A stretch of 64,000 nt of DNA from NCBI GenBank assembly GCA_018136815.1, contig CM030936.1, positions 6,037,685 to 6,101,684 of the forward strand, given 5' to 3'. Source of the stretch: Isochrysis galbana (Eukaryota > Haptophyta > Isochrysidales > Isochrysidaceae). Position numbers and translations under genes: made by a program. Shown piece by piece: positions 1 to 11,438 of the stretch (position 1 is the first letter of the stretch; the number at the start of each line of letters is the position of its first letter). The notes beneath the pieces were generated by a model that was not told the origin of the DNA, ran no database searches, and saw nothing but the letters and a program-made list of their open reading frames with translations.

Positions 1-39
1 CGCCATAATCAAGCGCGCGTGCTTCCTCTTGTGACGCAG

Positions 40-810
40 GTTTTTATCGACTTTGGTTCTGCGTGTGACCTCGCCTCTTGGTGCAGCCGGCGTGGTTTCT
101 CGCACCGGCGTGTGCCGTGTGCGGTGCTATACTGTCCGCCGGAACAACGGCTTGACCTCAACTATCCCTTTTCTTACGACGTGTTCTCTGCTGCCCTTGT
201 ATGGCTGCGCACATGTGTACCGGTGAGCTACCCACGCAAAGTATGGCTAAATGGGAATCGGTTGCACCCTACCCCGCAGCCATTGATGCGAACGTTGGCT
301 TACCTTCGATTCGTGAGTGCGCGCAGCTAGAGCTGGTGGTTTGCCCAACGCCCGCCTTTATTCTGCAACGACTATTTAGTCCTCCACACCCCACCTATCC
401 TCTACTTGCAGTCACTCGCTGCTTCTGAGGAGGCACTGTACGCGCTCCGCTTGCAACTGCGCAACCACGGGCATTGCCCTCGCACTTGGTTGCGCGCAGC
501 GCGTTCCGGCAGCTCGGATGCACACCTTCCTGTTGACTGGGACGCAACAGTGTTCGCGTCGGCCACAGAAGACGCAGGCGGACCCAACGAGGCCTGGGAA
601 CTGCTGTGCGCTATGCTTGCCTTGGATCCGGCCTCGCGGCCTGAAGCAGCCGAGGCGTTGGTAGGCCACTATCTCAATGGGGATTGCGCCGCGATTGCTG
701 GCCAACTCCCACGACCTGCGCCTAAACCATGGAGTTACGATGCTATCATGCGATCGGTGGGGCTTGGGCAATTAGTTGCTATACCGCAAGAGTGTCTCGT
801 CCTACAGTGA
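40..810 (+). CDS. Protein kinase C-terminal part, STN7/STN8-like (5' end outside window)
   Basis: Two exons are visible, 40-222 and 412-810, joined in phase 0. The intron 223-411 begins GTGAGC and ends TTGCAG. Exon 1 opens after a CAG acceptor and carries the DFG metal-binding motif (IDFGSACDL), followed by the activation-segment end YCPPEQ and the helix-F-like SYDVFSAALVWL. Exon 2 carries the subdomain XI sequence LDPASRPEAAEAL. The DFG(A/S)-x-x-DL and YxPPE spacing recalls thylakoid state-transition kinases (STN7/STN8), which phosphorylate light-harvesting and photosystem II proteins. That family link is from memory; other algal kinases could look alike. The ATP-binding lobe lies upstream of the window. 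The stop is TGA at 808-810. Confidence 0.6.
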
Positions 811-2039
811 GCGAAGTGGCTTCTCTGGGCGGTAGCCGCCTGCAAACCCACTTGCCACTTCTTGCGTCTCTCCCCACTTCTTCTGAATGCTCGCCACAAG
901 GTAGGTGTCGCATTCATCTTAGATGATGCGATTTCCAGGCTCTTGTTTCCAGGTCCTCCGTCTCTCGCGACGTGTTTGAGTTGTCGGTGATTTGGGGTCG
1001 CGGTTGCTTGATAATTTGCTTGGTTTGGGTGAATGATTCCGGTGTGTTCGTGAGTCGGTGTATCCTGTTGTTCTCAGGTTCGTTGTCCGTCGTTGTTCGC
1101 TGCGTCGCTGCACTCTAGCAGCCTAGGCTCCCTCCCTGAGGGAAGAGTTCTTTGTAGGTCTAACAATCTCTTGAAACCCAACACTCTAGGGCCACTAGGA
1201 GCGCCTCGCCGCCCCACCGCCCTTCGTTCGCCGTTCGTCCCCCGTCCAGACACCCAAATGGGGTTGCCCGACCCAGTCCAGAATTTCATTCACCCGACTC
1301 CCGGTGGGGAGGAGGGCCAAAGCGCCTTGCTAGCCGCCGGTGCCGCTCGCGACGGAGTGGCTCAGAGCCCTCCGGCTCCGCTCGACTCGACAGTAGGGCG
1401 GTCAAACAGGGCTTTTTAAGTACTAACATTGGGGGGGTCGACTTTTTTGACCGTGAGCGGAAAGCCCCGGCGAAAGCGGGTCGGAGGGTCTCCCCGCCTT
1501 TTCAGAATCCTCGCCCGAAAAGACGGTGCGAAGTCCCGTCGGAACACCCGCCCTTGCACACATTCTGGCGGCTCACACGAGCCGAACTGGACGTCGCTCC
1601 CACTGAGAGATGTGTTTCTTTAGTCTAAAAGGTGCCTACACACCTATTAAATTAGGGGTCCGACGCCCCATATTGCCTATAAAGCAAATTTCAAACCCTG
1701 GTGCCCCAGCGACGACGTCCCCGCATGCACATGCGCACCACACACAGCTCGCACACGGCCCATTCTAGCCCATTCGGCTGTCACAGGATGCTCCTTGACT
1801 GTCCCGACCCTCGCCCCGCAGGATTCGCCCGGGCTCGCGATTGACGAGGAGCTGGAGCACCAGGACACCATGGCGCTCGATGCTGCTCGCTGGTCGACAA
1901 AAGTTTGTTGGCCGCTGGCGGGACAGGTGCGCTGCCGATCGCGCCCGCTCTGGCGCAGGTCGACCAAGCCCTTACCTACAATGCCTTTGCCGCCCCAAAC
2001 GTCAGGTTCCCGACTCGTCTTTCGACGCTGTGAGGCAGG

Positions 2040-2106
2040 GAGAACACCTGCCGCCAATGCTCAACCAGTGGCAACCAGAGCCAGAGCATCGGCGGCAGGT
2101 GTTCTC
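2040..2106. repeat. Short inverted repeat (hairpin of about 22 bp arms)
   Basis: GAGAACACCTGCCGCC at 2040-2055 is matched by its reverse complement at 2091-2106. The pairing extends inward through ATGCTC/GAGCAT with one mismatch, leaving a loop of about 20 nt. It could be a structured RNA, a foldback remnant or a palindromic site; no gene context decides. Confidence 0.6.
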
Positions 2107-2375
2107 TCTATGTTTTCGTCGGCTCCTCGGATTTTCACGTGCATCATAGGGCTGGTAGCAATCTAGAAATGTAATTTAAGCTAGGCCGAAGAGAACGACG
2201 AGAAAAGAACGACAAAAAACCGACGCTACTCGACATACAGAAAGTGTAATTCTAATTCTCACGCTCGCCCGATGTAACTGTAAAGGGGGGTCTAAAAGCC
2301 CCCACTTGCAGCCCCCCCCTCGATGTTTAGTTAGCCCCTAAGTGCTGAGTGTTTTGTTGACAATTTGTTGTTGAA

Positions 2376-2446
2376 TCCAAGCTCTAGGCCAGGGGGTTCG
2401 GGGGCTCAGCTCTCTTCCAAGCCCTAGGCCAGGGGGTTCGGGGGGC
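2376..2446. repeat. Two-copy 40-bp tandem repeat
   Basis: CTAGGCCAGGGGGTTCGGGG occurs twice, 40 bp apart, each preceded by TCCAAGC(T/C). It is a local duplication of unknown meaning. Confidence 0.7.
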
Positions 2447-2519
2447 GGAGCCCCTCGAGAAATTTTTGATTCTTGGGATTTTGGGTGCACTTCACGCAAT
2501 TTCACACATGAGAATTGCA

Positions 2520-2737
2520 GGGGGCGCCAAAATCCTGATTTATCAATATCAATATCAAAAACGTAATATTCGGAAGCCCTTGATGGCTCTTCCTGCCCAA
2601 TTTTTTGGTAGTCTTTCGCCCCAGTGTACCCGCTATTCCCCTCTCAACAGGTATTTCTTTTCTGTAAACTTTATTGCCCCTATTTTGGCGATGCGGTTCT
2701 CGGTTCAGTAGTTCATTCAGTAATGGAACGGAGGTAG
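2520..2737 (+). repeat. Single end of a TA-flanked inverted-repeat element (shared with 27637-27829)
   Basis: This roughly 215-bp block is clearly similar to 27637-27829. Both start at GGGGGCGCCAAAATC, share the stretch around CGCCCCAGTGTACCCGCTAT, and end with AGTAATGGAACGGAGGTAG followed by TA. At 27.8 kb that end is one terminus of a complete inverted-repeat element. Here I found no opposite terminus, so this looks like a truncated copy. Confidence 0.7.
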
Positions 2738-2780
2738 TAGAAAAAACGAGCCCTCTAAAGGCATATTTATGTAAAATAGA

Positions 2781-3520
<740 letters not shown>

Positions 3521-3528
3521 CAGGCACG

Positions 3529-5718
3529 ATGGCGTCGGGCCGAAGGGGATATTCGCTGACGGCCCTGTCTCTCGACTGGGACGAAGAGGAGGGGGGCAGC
3601 GTCAGCTCGGCCAGCTCAAGGCCCAATTTACTCCCCGCTGTCGCCGCTGACTCAAATAGTTCGGCAGAGAGAACGTGGGTGAGGGCGAGGGAGAAGTACG
3701 AGGAGAGCGAGGGGGATAACGGCGATGGGGAGGAAGAGGGAGAGGATGACGAGGAGAACGAGCAGGGGCAACTGAGCGTGGATGAATGCGCTTCCATTGC
3801 CTCGCGCGTTTCGTGCCTCCTTTGCCTATGTGCGCTCGGCCTGTGGGCATACGCACGTAGGCATGCTCTTTCAGCGGCGCTCAGTGTGCCCAACGTGCGC
3901 CCTCTCGAGCGCGCGAGCCTGCGGTGCTACGCCGCCCGGTACAGCGATCTCGCCGACCTTTGCCGCGATGACGACCGGAATGACTGTGACTGGGAGGCGC
4001 TTGAGCACCACTATGAGCAAAAGGGTCATGGCGAAGGCCGTTCAGTCGAGTGCGCCAACGGCTCGACCTTATTGGTGGACACCCACCCACTGTCGGTGCG
4101 TGTCGACCCGCCACCTCCACTACCGGCTCACTTGGACGTGAGTCGGTTGTACTGCTACGTCCGCCGCTACCCCGATCTCCTTGCTGGTTACTGCTCCAAC
4201 GACTATGAGCTCTGCCACTGGGATGACCTGTACGACCATTATGAGCAGGCGGGTCGCAGTGAGGGACGCGTCGCCGACTGTGACGGCCTCCCGAACGTCC
4301 TTACCCCAATGAGCTTGCAGAGCTACCGACTAGGGCCGCATGCAATAAGGCCGCCTCCACCACCACTCGTGCCATCGTGCCGCTCGGCGCTTGGTGGAAA
4401 GACGGACCTGCGCAGCTTGGACCCACCCCGGTGGTGCTTCGATGCACCTAGCATCAGTGGCATATCGTGCAACGACGCATTCGTCCGGACGGACGGCGTG
4501 ATCCAACTGTGCCGTTACGAGGCGGCGAAGGGTTGCAAGGTTATCCTAACACCACTGATCTGCGTCCCGGGAACTCCCGAGCCGCCTCCGCCGCCACCGC
4601 CGCCGCCGCCACCATCGCCGCCGCCACTGCCCGCCGAGTTGCAACGCTTGTTCGGGACGCCGTCTCAAACGTTTGCAGGTGTGAGGCATGTCTCACCTTT
4701 CGCAAGCCTCATCCCGTTGCTTAGGCTCGACGCTGCCTTGAGCCAACCATATGGTCAGAGTACCGAGGCCTCCAAGTGCATCGACGGGAGCCGGGCCTCC
4801 GCTTGCGCTGCGACGCAGGGTGGGGACACTTGGCTCTCTGTCCAAGTGCCAGATGGGTCCATCGTCGGGTCGGTCGCTGTGTACATTTTTCAACGCTGGG
4901 ACGGCATAGTCCTCACTCCTTTCGAGGTGTGGGTGGGCGACACTTTTGGGCAGAGGGGGAGCAAGTGCGCAGGTCCTGTCACCAAGGAACCAAGCATCGG
5001 CGGGCTCCTCGTTGCGTGCGCCGGGGGCGTGCGCGGAAGTTTTGTCACGCTACGGCTGCTTGGCGCTAGCCGGCGGCTCTTTGTTTCTGAACTTGTAGTG
5101 TATAAGCCGGCGCCGCCTCCCGCACCAGCCCTCCCCATGCCGAGGCCGTCGTCTGCACAGAAGATCGTCAATGAGATCAACGCGCGCTTCTTCAGTGGCG
5201 GGCCGAGCCACGACGTCGCAAAGGCGGGAGTCCTCGTCCATATGATGGACGGTTCGGAGGACTGGGCTGGCGGCCGCCCTTGGGCCATGTGCGAGTCGGG
5301 TTGCCACGCCCCCATGGACCACTTCGCTTGCTCGTTGATCTCCGCCACCCACCCGTCTGTATTCGCCAATGGCCAGTCGGAGGGCATCGTGCTCGCGCCC
5401 ACCACGGAGATCCTTTGTGCCTTTGCAGGAGATGTTGGCAGTGGCAGCCAAATCCATGGCGGTTGCAGCTCCCATTGGGAAGCCACGGAGCTTCGCTCCG
5501 TGCTCCTTGCGCAAGCGCAGCATGGGTGGAATGAGGTTATTGTGGGGAGTCTCTTCTGGGAGCGCCAGTTGCCGTGGGCGGTACAGGCCATTTTCTTTCA
5601 CCACAACGAGGGCAGGGCGAGGCGTATTCACTCGCTCTTCTTGGAGCATTACGGCCTTTCGGCGGAGCAAGTCCCACTGCTTCAATACACGGGGAAAGGG
5701 TTTCATTTAGCGAAGTAG
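3529..5718 (+). CDS. Type II membrane protein with two YPDL/EGR repeats, a fucolectin-like domain and a conserved algal C-terminal domain
   Basis: Single exon, 729 aa, ATG at 3529, TAG at 5716. An acidic cytosolic N-terminus (about residues 10-85) precedes one hydrophobic helix near residues 95-112. Two Cys-containing repeats follow (about 127-175 and 205-253), each of the form CY-x-RY-x-DL ... W-x-x-L-x-x-HYEQ-x-G-x-x-EGR. A proline linker (about 354-370) leads to a galactose-binding-like segment (about 385-540) with CIDGSR, FEVWVGDTFG and a C-terminal LFVSELVVY, as in fucolectin-type F5/8C lectins. The last 180 residues contain WAMCESGCHAPMDHFACSLI and resemble an uncharacterised family I recall from marine algae. 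A Golgi or cell-surface location is inferred. No catalytic function can be assigned. Confidence 0.8.
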   Translation: MASGRRGYSLTALSLDWDEEEGGSVSSASSRPNLLPAVAADSNSSAERTWVRAREKYEESEGDNGDGEEEGEDDEENEQGQLSVDECASIASRVSCLLCLCALGLWAYARRHALSAALSVPNVRPLERASLRCYAARYSDLADLCRDDDRNDCDWEALEHHYEQKGHGEGRSVECANGSTLLVDTHPLSVRVDPPPPLPAHLDVSRLYCYVRRYPDLLAGYCSNDYELCHWDDLYDHYEQAGRSEGRVADCDGLPNVLTPMSLQSYRLGPHAIRPPPPPLVPSCRSALGGKTDLRSLDPPRWCFDAPSISGISCNDAFVRTDGVIQLCRYEAAKGCKVILTPLICVPGTPEPPPPPPPPPPPSPPPLPAELQRLFGTPSQTFAGVRHVSPFASLIPLLRLDAALSQPYGQSTEASKCIDGSRASACAATQGGDTWLSVQVPDGSIVGSVAVYIFQRWDGIVLTPFEVWVGDTFGQRGSKCAGPVTKEPSIGGLLVACAGGVRGSFVTLRLLGASRRLFVSELVVYKPAPPPAPALPMPRPSSAQKIVNEINARFFSGGPSHDVAKAGVLVHMMDGSEDWAGGRPWAMCESGCHAPMDHFACSLISATHPSVFANGQSEGIVLAPTTEILCAFAGDVGSGSQIHGGCSSHWEATELRSVLLAQAQHGWNEVIVGSLFWERQLPWAVQAIFFHHNEGRARRIHSLFLEHYGLSAEQVPLLQYTGKGFHLAK

Positions 5719-6399
5719 GGCATGATTCGACGTACAAACTATGCCAGCTTTATAAAGATCTATGTCAACGCAAGCAACTTATTGTGCGCTGTTTGCGGAC
5801 GCATCAATGAAGCAGTTGTAACCATCTAAGTTTATACTTAGTTCACAACGACTATCGTTACCTGTGCAGGTGCGCGAATCCACTCTTTCTCATCTGATTC
5901 AATTTCATTGGAACCGTGACCGATTTGCGTGTAGAAGAGCGTTGTGCTGCTGTGCTCGCGGCGCGCACTACGCGAGTGGGACGCCGCCGCCGCTGTTAGC
6001 CAATTTCATGCCCTCAATTGTCAATTGTCAATTGCAACAATTACAATTAATCACCTCAGCGGGATAAATATAGTATATAGTAGTACATACTACTATGAAG
6101 TTGTGTGTGAAGGTCGAGGCAACGCAAGCTACATGTATATGATATTATCCATATACTATATGGGAGTTGAGTGCAGGACTCGGTTGCCTCCCTGCCGCTT
6201 CCACCTCCCGCGCGACGGCGGTGGCACGGTGGCACGCAACAGTGGTACCGAATGAAAAAAAATCTGAAGACTGAAGATTCGGGGCTAACACTAACTAATG
6301 CACTAACCAAAAAATCTTAAAAAAATTAACCGCTACTTGCACGGCGCGTGGCAGAGTGCTTGTGCTACTCCTAACCACCTTCCCTACCTTACCTAGGGC
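5719..6399. other. Intergenic region, no gene recognised
   Basis: It is AT-richer than its neighbours and contains TATA-like and AGTAGTACATACTACT-like sequence near 6067-6100. CTAAGTTTATACTTAG at 5826-5841 is identical to the first bases of the LINE at 35498. No coding frame is convincing. Confidence 0.5.
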
Positions 6400-6700
6400 C
6401 AGGTCAGAGTTTCGTGAAACTCATTTCGAAACTTGGGGATGACCCTACTTGCCGCTTTTGCGGTATATCCCCCGAATGCCCCACGCATTAAGCCTTATGC
6501 ATCGCGACGGCGCCTATCTTTGAGTTCATAGAGGGACTTTTAGGGATCCAACTCAGGCCGGGCTCCGAGGTGGCGCAACGTCTCTTTTGCTATCAGGTAG
6601 ATAGACCTCACCCCTCCTCGGGATACCTTATACCTTGGTATCTATATATTAACGGACTTTTACAATATTCAATATGGCAATGCGGACGGCAGGTCCGTCA
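6400..6700 (+). mobile_element. LINE (non-LTR) 3' coding fragment, divergent copy
   Basis: One frame reads a zinc-knuckle-like CRFCG...CPTH, then one stop codon, then a tail alignable with the LINE at 35498-39351: PIF-x-x-IE-x-x-x-G, a RLF-Y block and a W-Y-hydrophobic block in the same order and spacing. It is a separate, older copy from the one at 7100-8923, because it covers the same C-terminal region. Limits are approximate. Confidence 0.55.
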
Positions 6701-7099
6701 AAACGATTTTGAGAACGATACTAGCGAGGTACCATCTGCTGGTGACAGCGAAGGTCGGTTTCTTCCGGAGGCTGAAAACACAACGGGAGTATGTGGGGCT
6801 GCACGCCACGAGGGTACCAATTTGGGAATCGCTCGGCGCTCGCCAGGCGCCGAGCGCTTGCTGACCCCATGGCTGCCGGACCCTGTTTAGTGGGCTGTCA
6901 GTGCAAACCTGGGCATCCAAAGCAAGGAGATGACGGGGGAGACCCTTAGGGGCAGGGGGCGAACCGTGGCGAGGCTTTGGCCGTCGGTTAGGAGGCGGCA
7001 AAGGAGGCTGACATTTTCCGTTGTCTTCCTCCCCCCTCCCAAGACTACACGGTAGTCTTTAAGACTACGCGTTTGCGCAACCGTCTACGCCCAGCTTTT

Positions 7100-8923
7100 A
7101 GAACAGGTTCGCGATGCTCTCCCGTTCAAGAAGGCCGATACTATATTAGCTCATAAGCTCACTTTCGACGTTTGCCCGGTCCATTGCCAGCAGAGGCGCA
7201 AGCGAGACGGCGGGGGGCCCCACGGAAAGAGTGAACGCACGGCTTGCACCTTCATAGTAGGAGAAAAAGTTGTTATGCGCACGCACGGCGTCCCCGCGGG
7301 GGGAACCGATGCACATCGCGCCATACGCACGCACGGCGTGCGCATAGCCACGGCCAACAGATTCGCGGACCGAGATAGGACATGCCGTTTTTGCAAGGAA
7401 ACGGACGAGTCCTCCACCCATCTGGGGGAGTGCCCGCCTCTATCGAACATCTTCGGCACGCTCGACGCGCTAGCAGGGCACCCTAAACAAACCGACACGT
7501 CGAGAGACAAATCGATCATCGATAGATAGACTCTTCCTGCACCCCGAAGGCTCTTGCCCCAAAGCACTAGCTACACGTACTATACTTGCTCGCCTGGAGA
7601 TACATCATCACAGACTTCTATAGGATACACTATGACAACGCAACCTTCTCGGAAGAATCGGTGCTAATACGCATCATAGAAAGATTCGCAAGGTTATGCT
7701 GCGCCCTCCTTTTCGCAAACTCGACAGACTCGTCGAGGACAGCCCAAGCCGGCATGGGGCGACAACCGAAGAAAAGGATCGACCTGAGCGCGTTTCGCCC
7801 CCTGTTAGGGGTAGGCATCTTTATCCGGATATTTGTCTTGGATATCTCTGGGGGGGGGTCCCAAATGGATATATCTCGGATACTTCCTGGATATTTGGGG
7901 GGGTGGGGGGGTGGGGGGGAGATAATTTTAGCCTTTTGGGAGGGGGCGGGGGGCACTAACATTGACCATGCACATGTGAGCTGGAATTCACCAAGCAGGT
8001 GCTTGGGTGGTGGGCATCTAACCACACCAAGTTATTAACTTGGGCCTTAGCTGCAAGGGTGGCTCCTTGTCTGAGCCCCAAACCCAGCTTCTTCAGAACT
8101 TGTGTTTTCATTGTTGAAATGTTTGGTTGGTGCTGATCGGGCTGGTACCTTAGGAAGCGTCGGTGATGTTGCGGTATAACCGCAATAAGCGCAACGGCAG
8201 CGGCGCGTGACGCGGACATTGGATATTTGCTTGGATATTTGGGGGGGGGCGGATGGATATTTCTTGGATATTTCTCATGGATAAATGGGGCATTTTCAAT
8301 GGATAAAGATGCCTACCCCTACCCCCTGTACGATTCGGATAACAAAGGTAACCTCATTCCCAGCGCGGAACTCCTATCGCTGGCCTCAAGGCTGGGAGTG
8401 GAGCACCTGGTCAGGGTCAATCCCGATACGCGATACGGGCTCGGAGACGGGCCAACAAACAGCGTGAAAAGCACGTGCAAACGGGCACAGCCAAATGATC
8501 ACAACGCACCCTAGGACACGTGAAGACCACAAGAAGACCTGCAACACAAAACACAAAGGACACGAGCTAACTCTTCAACAGGCCTGCCCCAACCACGCAA
8601 CCGCAACCGGGCCCATGGTAGTGCACCAGGACCAGGGCCGCACCCCCGACACCAAAGACAAAGGAAAGAGGGGGGGGAGGAGAGGAAGCGGAGGGAAGGG
8701 ATGGAAGGGCGTTGTCTGTTATGCGGTGAGTGGTACCGTCTAGCGATAGGTGTGTAGCCCTGAATCTTCAGTTCTTTTTTTTTTTTTGAGAAAAAGGGGA
8801 CGAGCCGCAAGGCTCACAAGGCTGGAGGCTGGTGGAGGGAGTGCGAAGGGGAAGGGGAAGCGGGCGTGGCTGCGAGATACTTGTGTGAGACCGCGCGCGT
8901 GGCGAGAATATTAAGAAGTTTTT
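7100..8923 (+). mobile_element. LINE 3' half, degenerate copy interrupted by a 512-bp element
   Basis: The translated CRFCKETDESSTHLGECPP, AWRYIITDFYRIHYDN and DNKGNLIPSAELLSLASRLG segments match CRLCGKHRENSTHLARCPS, AWRYIISDFYKVEFEN and NNKGALVMSTNLSLVAEALN of the 35498-39351 LINE in order. The 3' untranslated end (GACGAGCCGCAAGG near 8799 through ATATTAAGAAGTTTTT at 8908-8923) is also shared. The open frame is broken by frameshifts, an extra segment near 7170-7345 and the element at 7808-8319. The start of the copy is not resolved. Confidence 0.8.
7808..8319. mobile_element. 512-bp MITE-like element with perfect 19-bp terminal inverted repeats and TA duplication
   Basis: GGGGTAGGCATCTTTATCC at 7808-7826 is exactly reverse-complemented at 8301-8319. 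The dinucleotide TA flanks both sides (7806-7807 and 8320-8321). It sits inside the LINE copy, whose coding similarity resumes immediately after 8321, so it is a genuine later insertion. The interior has GGATATTT-rich, G-run-rich sub-ends and no transposase. TA duplication suggests mobilisation by a Tc1/mariner-type enzyme; that is inference. Confidence 0.85.
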
Positions 8924-9285
8924 ATTCTCTTAAACGAGCCAGCAATTACAGCAACAGCAACCGCAAAAACAAAAAAATCAAATCGCACATCAAACATCGC
9001 GAATTTCGAGACCAAAGCAAAATCTGCAAATTTGGGCTTGGGATCATGGGGCGTGTCCTGTGTGTCAGTAGGAGTAGCAGCAACAGGGGGGACTTTTCAA
9101 CTGTGCGTGTGAGCAAGTACCTAACACTTATCATCATGCCTACAGACTTCAGATGTGCAGGAATAGGAATACGGAATACAACAATACAACAGTCCCACGT
9201 TCGACCGAGTGCGGCATCTTTACACTTCTCAGGATAGATCTACGTATGAAGGAGGAGCGAGATTTGAACAGTTACACCGTGGGCG
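8924..9285. other. Upstream region of the MATE gene
   Basis: It is AT-richer than its surroundings, with CAGCAACAGCAACCGC-like short repeats near 8945 and AGTAGGAGTAGCAG at 9069. An in-frame upstream ATG for the MATE protein was not found. It is presumed 5' UTR and promoter. Confidence 0.4.
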
Positions 9286-11438
9286 ATGCGGTGGGCCGTC
9301 GCATTGTCGCTGCTCGGCTCCTCGTGGGCTCGCCTGCTTGCTCGCGGAGGCGTGGTGGGCCGTCACGCGTCCCTGGACCGGCAGTTTGTGCGCATCGCGC
9401 TGCCCGCGCTCGCGCAATGCGCCGCAGAGCCTCTGGCTGGCGTGGTCGACACTGCTTGGATCGGCCGGCTGGGCGCTCTTTCGATGGGCTCTGCAGGGGT
9501 GGCGCTCTCGGCACAATACACAGCTGCCAAGATTTTCAACGACCCGCTCCTGCGCACCTCCATCTCGCTCGTAGCTGCGAGCGACGGCACGGCCGACGTG
9601 AGAGAGAGGGATAAGGCGGTCGGAGCTGCACTGATCCTCTCACTTGCCGTTGGGATAATGCAGGTCTGCGCCCGCCTCTTCCGCGCTGTGTTCACGGCTC
9701 CGCGCGGCGATGGTGGCAGCTTGCCAACGTAGCGGACTGTAGCTGTCTCGTAAAAAATCGTTGCGCCGACCGGCTGGTGAATGAACTGCTATCGCTCGAC
9801 CAGGCATTGGGAGAAGCCTGCTTGCTTGGCATTGTGCAAGGCTAGCGTTAAGGGCAGCATGCGCGTTGCGTGCTGGTACATCTTGGAATCGCATGACGCG
9901 CTCACGAATCGAACTCCCCGCAGGCGCTGTCCTTTTTTCTCTTTGCCGGGCAAATGTGCTCAGCCATGGGCGCTCCAGCCTCTTCGCCAATGAGGATAGA
10001 AGCAGCACGGTATTTGCGCGTGCGCGCCTTTGGTCTTCCAGCGGCGACATGCTGGATTGTCGCCAACGGTGAGCGCGGTACAGCATGAGCCTTGCAGCGT
10101 AAGAGGATCCCATGGACCCGCCCTAGTTACGCCGCATTGTCGCTTTCCACCCTGCTTTGCATTGCTCTCGGATTGCTGCTTTGATGCACATCAATGATGC
10201 TAGCGTTCGGTTCCCATTGTAACGCGTGTCCGCGCGCTCCTCCCATGTGCCATATCCACCTAGGCATCTTTCGAGGGCTTGGAGATACCTCGACACCACT
10301 TCTATGGGCGCTCGTCTTTTCCGGCCTCAATTTCTTGCTTGACCCACTCTTCATGTTCGCATGCCGCATGGGAGCATCAGGAGCAGCGGCTGGCACGGCG
10401 CTCTCACAGACTATAGCGCTCTTCGGTCTTCTAGGAGCGCTTCAGCGCAAGCTCGTTCCAGAAGGAGGTGCTCGTGAGGGGTTGGCACCAAAACTAAAGG
10501 GAGATGGCGGCAGGCGCGCTCCTATCCTCTCCGTAGCATGCAGCAAGATGTTCTCTCCCTTCCTACTCGTCTCACGTGAGAATCTTGCCGGGCTTGGGCC
10601 AATGCTCTTGGAGTACGGACGTGCTGGGTCGCATGTGTTCGCACGCTCGTGGGGAAAGGTCGCCGTATACGCCCTTTGTTCGAGAGCTGCCGCTGCACTT
10701 GGCCCGGTGGCATCAGCCGCACATCTGCTCTGCTTCAACTTGGGGGTAACGCTGTCGCAGCTGTCTGAGGCGATCGCTATTGCAACGCAAACGCTTTTGG
10801 CAAGGGCATTGGGCGAATTGCGCGTCCGGGACGCAGCCGCCCAAGACGCCGCCTCGCTACGTGCCGAGCCTGCCAAGCAGAAGACAGCATTCGCTAAGGC
10901 AAAGGCAGCAGCTGATGCTGTCACCGAGGCCCGGTCCGACGCTTGGCATATCATCCAGCGTGCGTGCCTTGCAGGTGGTCTTGTGGCCGGCGGAGTAACA
11001 ACATTCACAACGCTTCGGCCCTGCGCCATGGTGGCGGGGTTGACCACAGATCCTGCAGTGCGTGCAGCATGCCATTCAATTCTCGCGCCTGTGCTCGTTT
11101 GCCAGTTCTTCAAGGGCCTCGCCTATCCTGCAAATGGTATCATTATGGGCGGACTAGATTGGGGCTTCGCTTCCATCGGGCTTTGGGCCGGCTCGCTGTG
11201 TTGCATCGGCATGATAACTTTTGGACCCGGTCCACCCACGCTACTCCGCATTTGGAGCGGAATCGCTGTGTTCGTCGCTGCACAATCAATCCTTGTTGCT
11301 GCACGAGTGGCCAGCCGCACCGGCCCATGGAGAATCCTTTGGTCAAAGGGTCGTACCTTTCTCCTCACATCGCCGGGGCCAGACATCAAGCCAGAGCAAC
11401 GAGCAGATGAAAAGAGGAAGGGGGAGTCTAAGAGGTAG
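9286..11438 (+). CDS. MATE-family multidrug/metabolite transporter (DTX type, probably plastid or organelle membrane)
   Basis: Three exons: 9286-9663, 9924-10068 and 10264-11438, giving 565 aa. Intron 1 (GTCTGC...CCGCAG) joins in phase 0. Intron 2 (GTGAGC...CCTAG) splits a Gly codon. The joined sequence shows the MATE hallmarks: LPALAQCAAEPLAGVVDTAW with IGRLGAL in the first helices, then YLRVRAFGLPAA, then GIFRGLGDTSTPL, and the second-half helices with FNLGVTLSQLSEAIAIATQT. MATE proteins export organic cations or metabolites using H+ or Na+ gradients. The motif forms are closest to plant chloroplast DTX/EDS5-like members, so a plastid role is plausible but not shown. A charged 45-residue insert (about 365-410) separates helices in the C-terminal half. 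The N-terminus could be a targeting peptide. Confidence 0.9.

Larger units (their letters stand above)
811..2519. other. Intergenic region, no gene recognised
   Basis: No open frame here resembles a known protein. Short frames at 1093-1623 and 1795-2166 have no recognisable motif. The stretch holds a strong hairpin (2040-2106) and a two-copy 40-bp tandem repeat (2376-2446), listed separately. The rest is unassigned. Confidence 0.5.

Noticed and set aside
4890-5706. Long minus frames opposite the 3529-5718 gene
   Set aside because: Antisense shadows caused by GC-rich third positions; no family signal.
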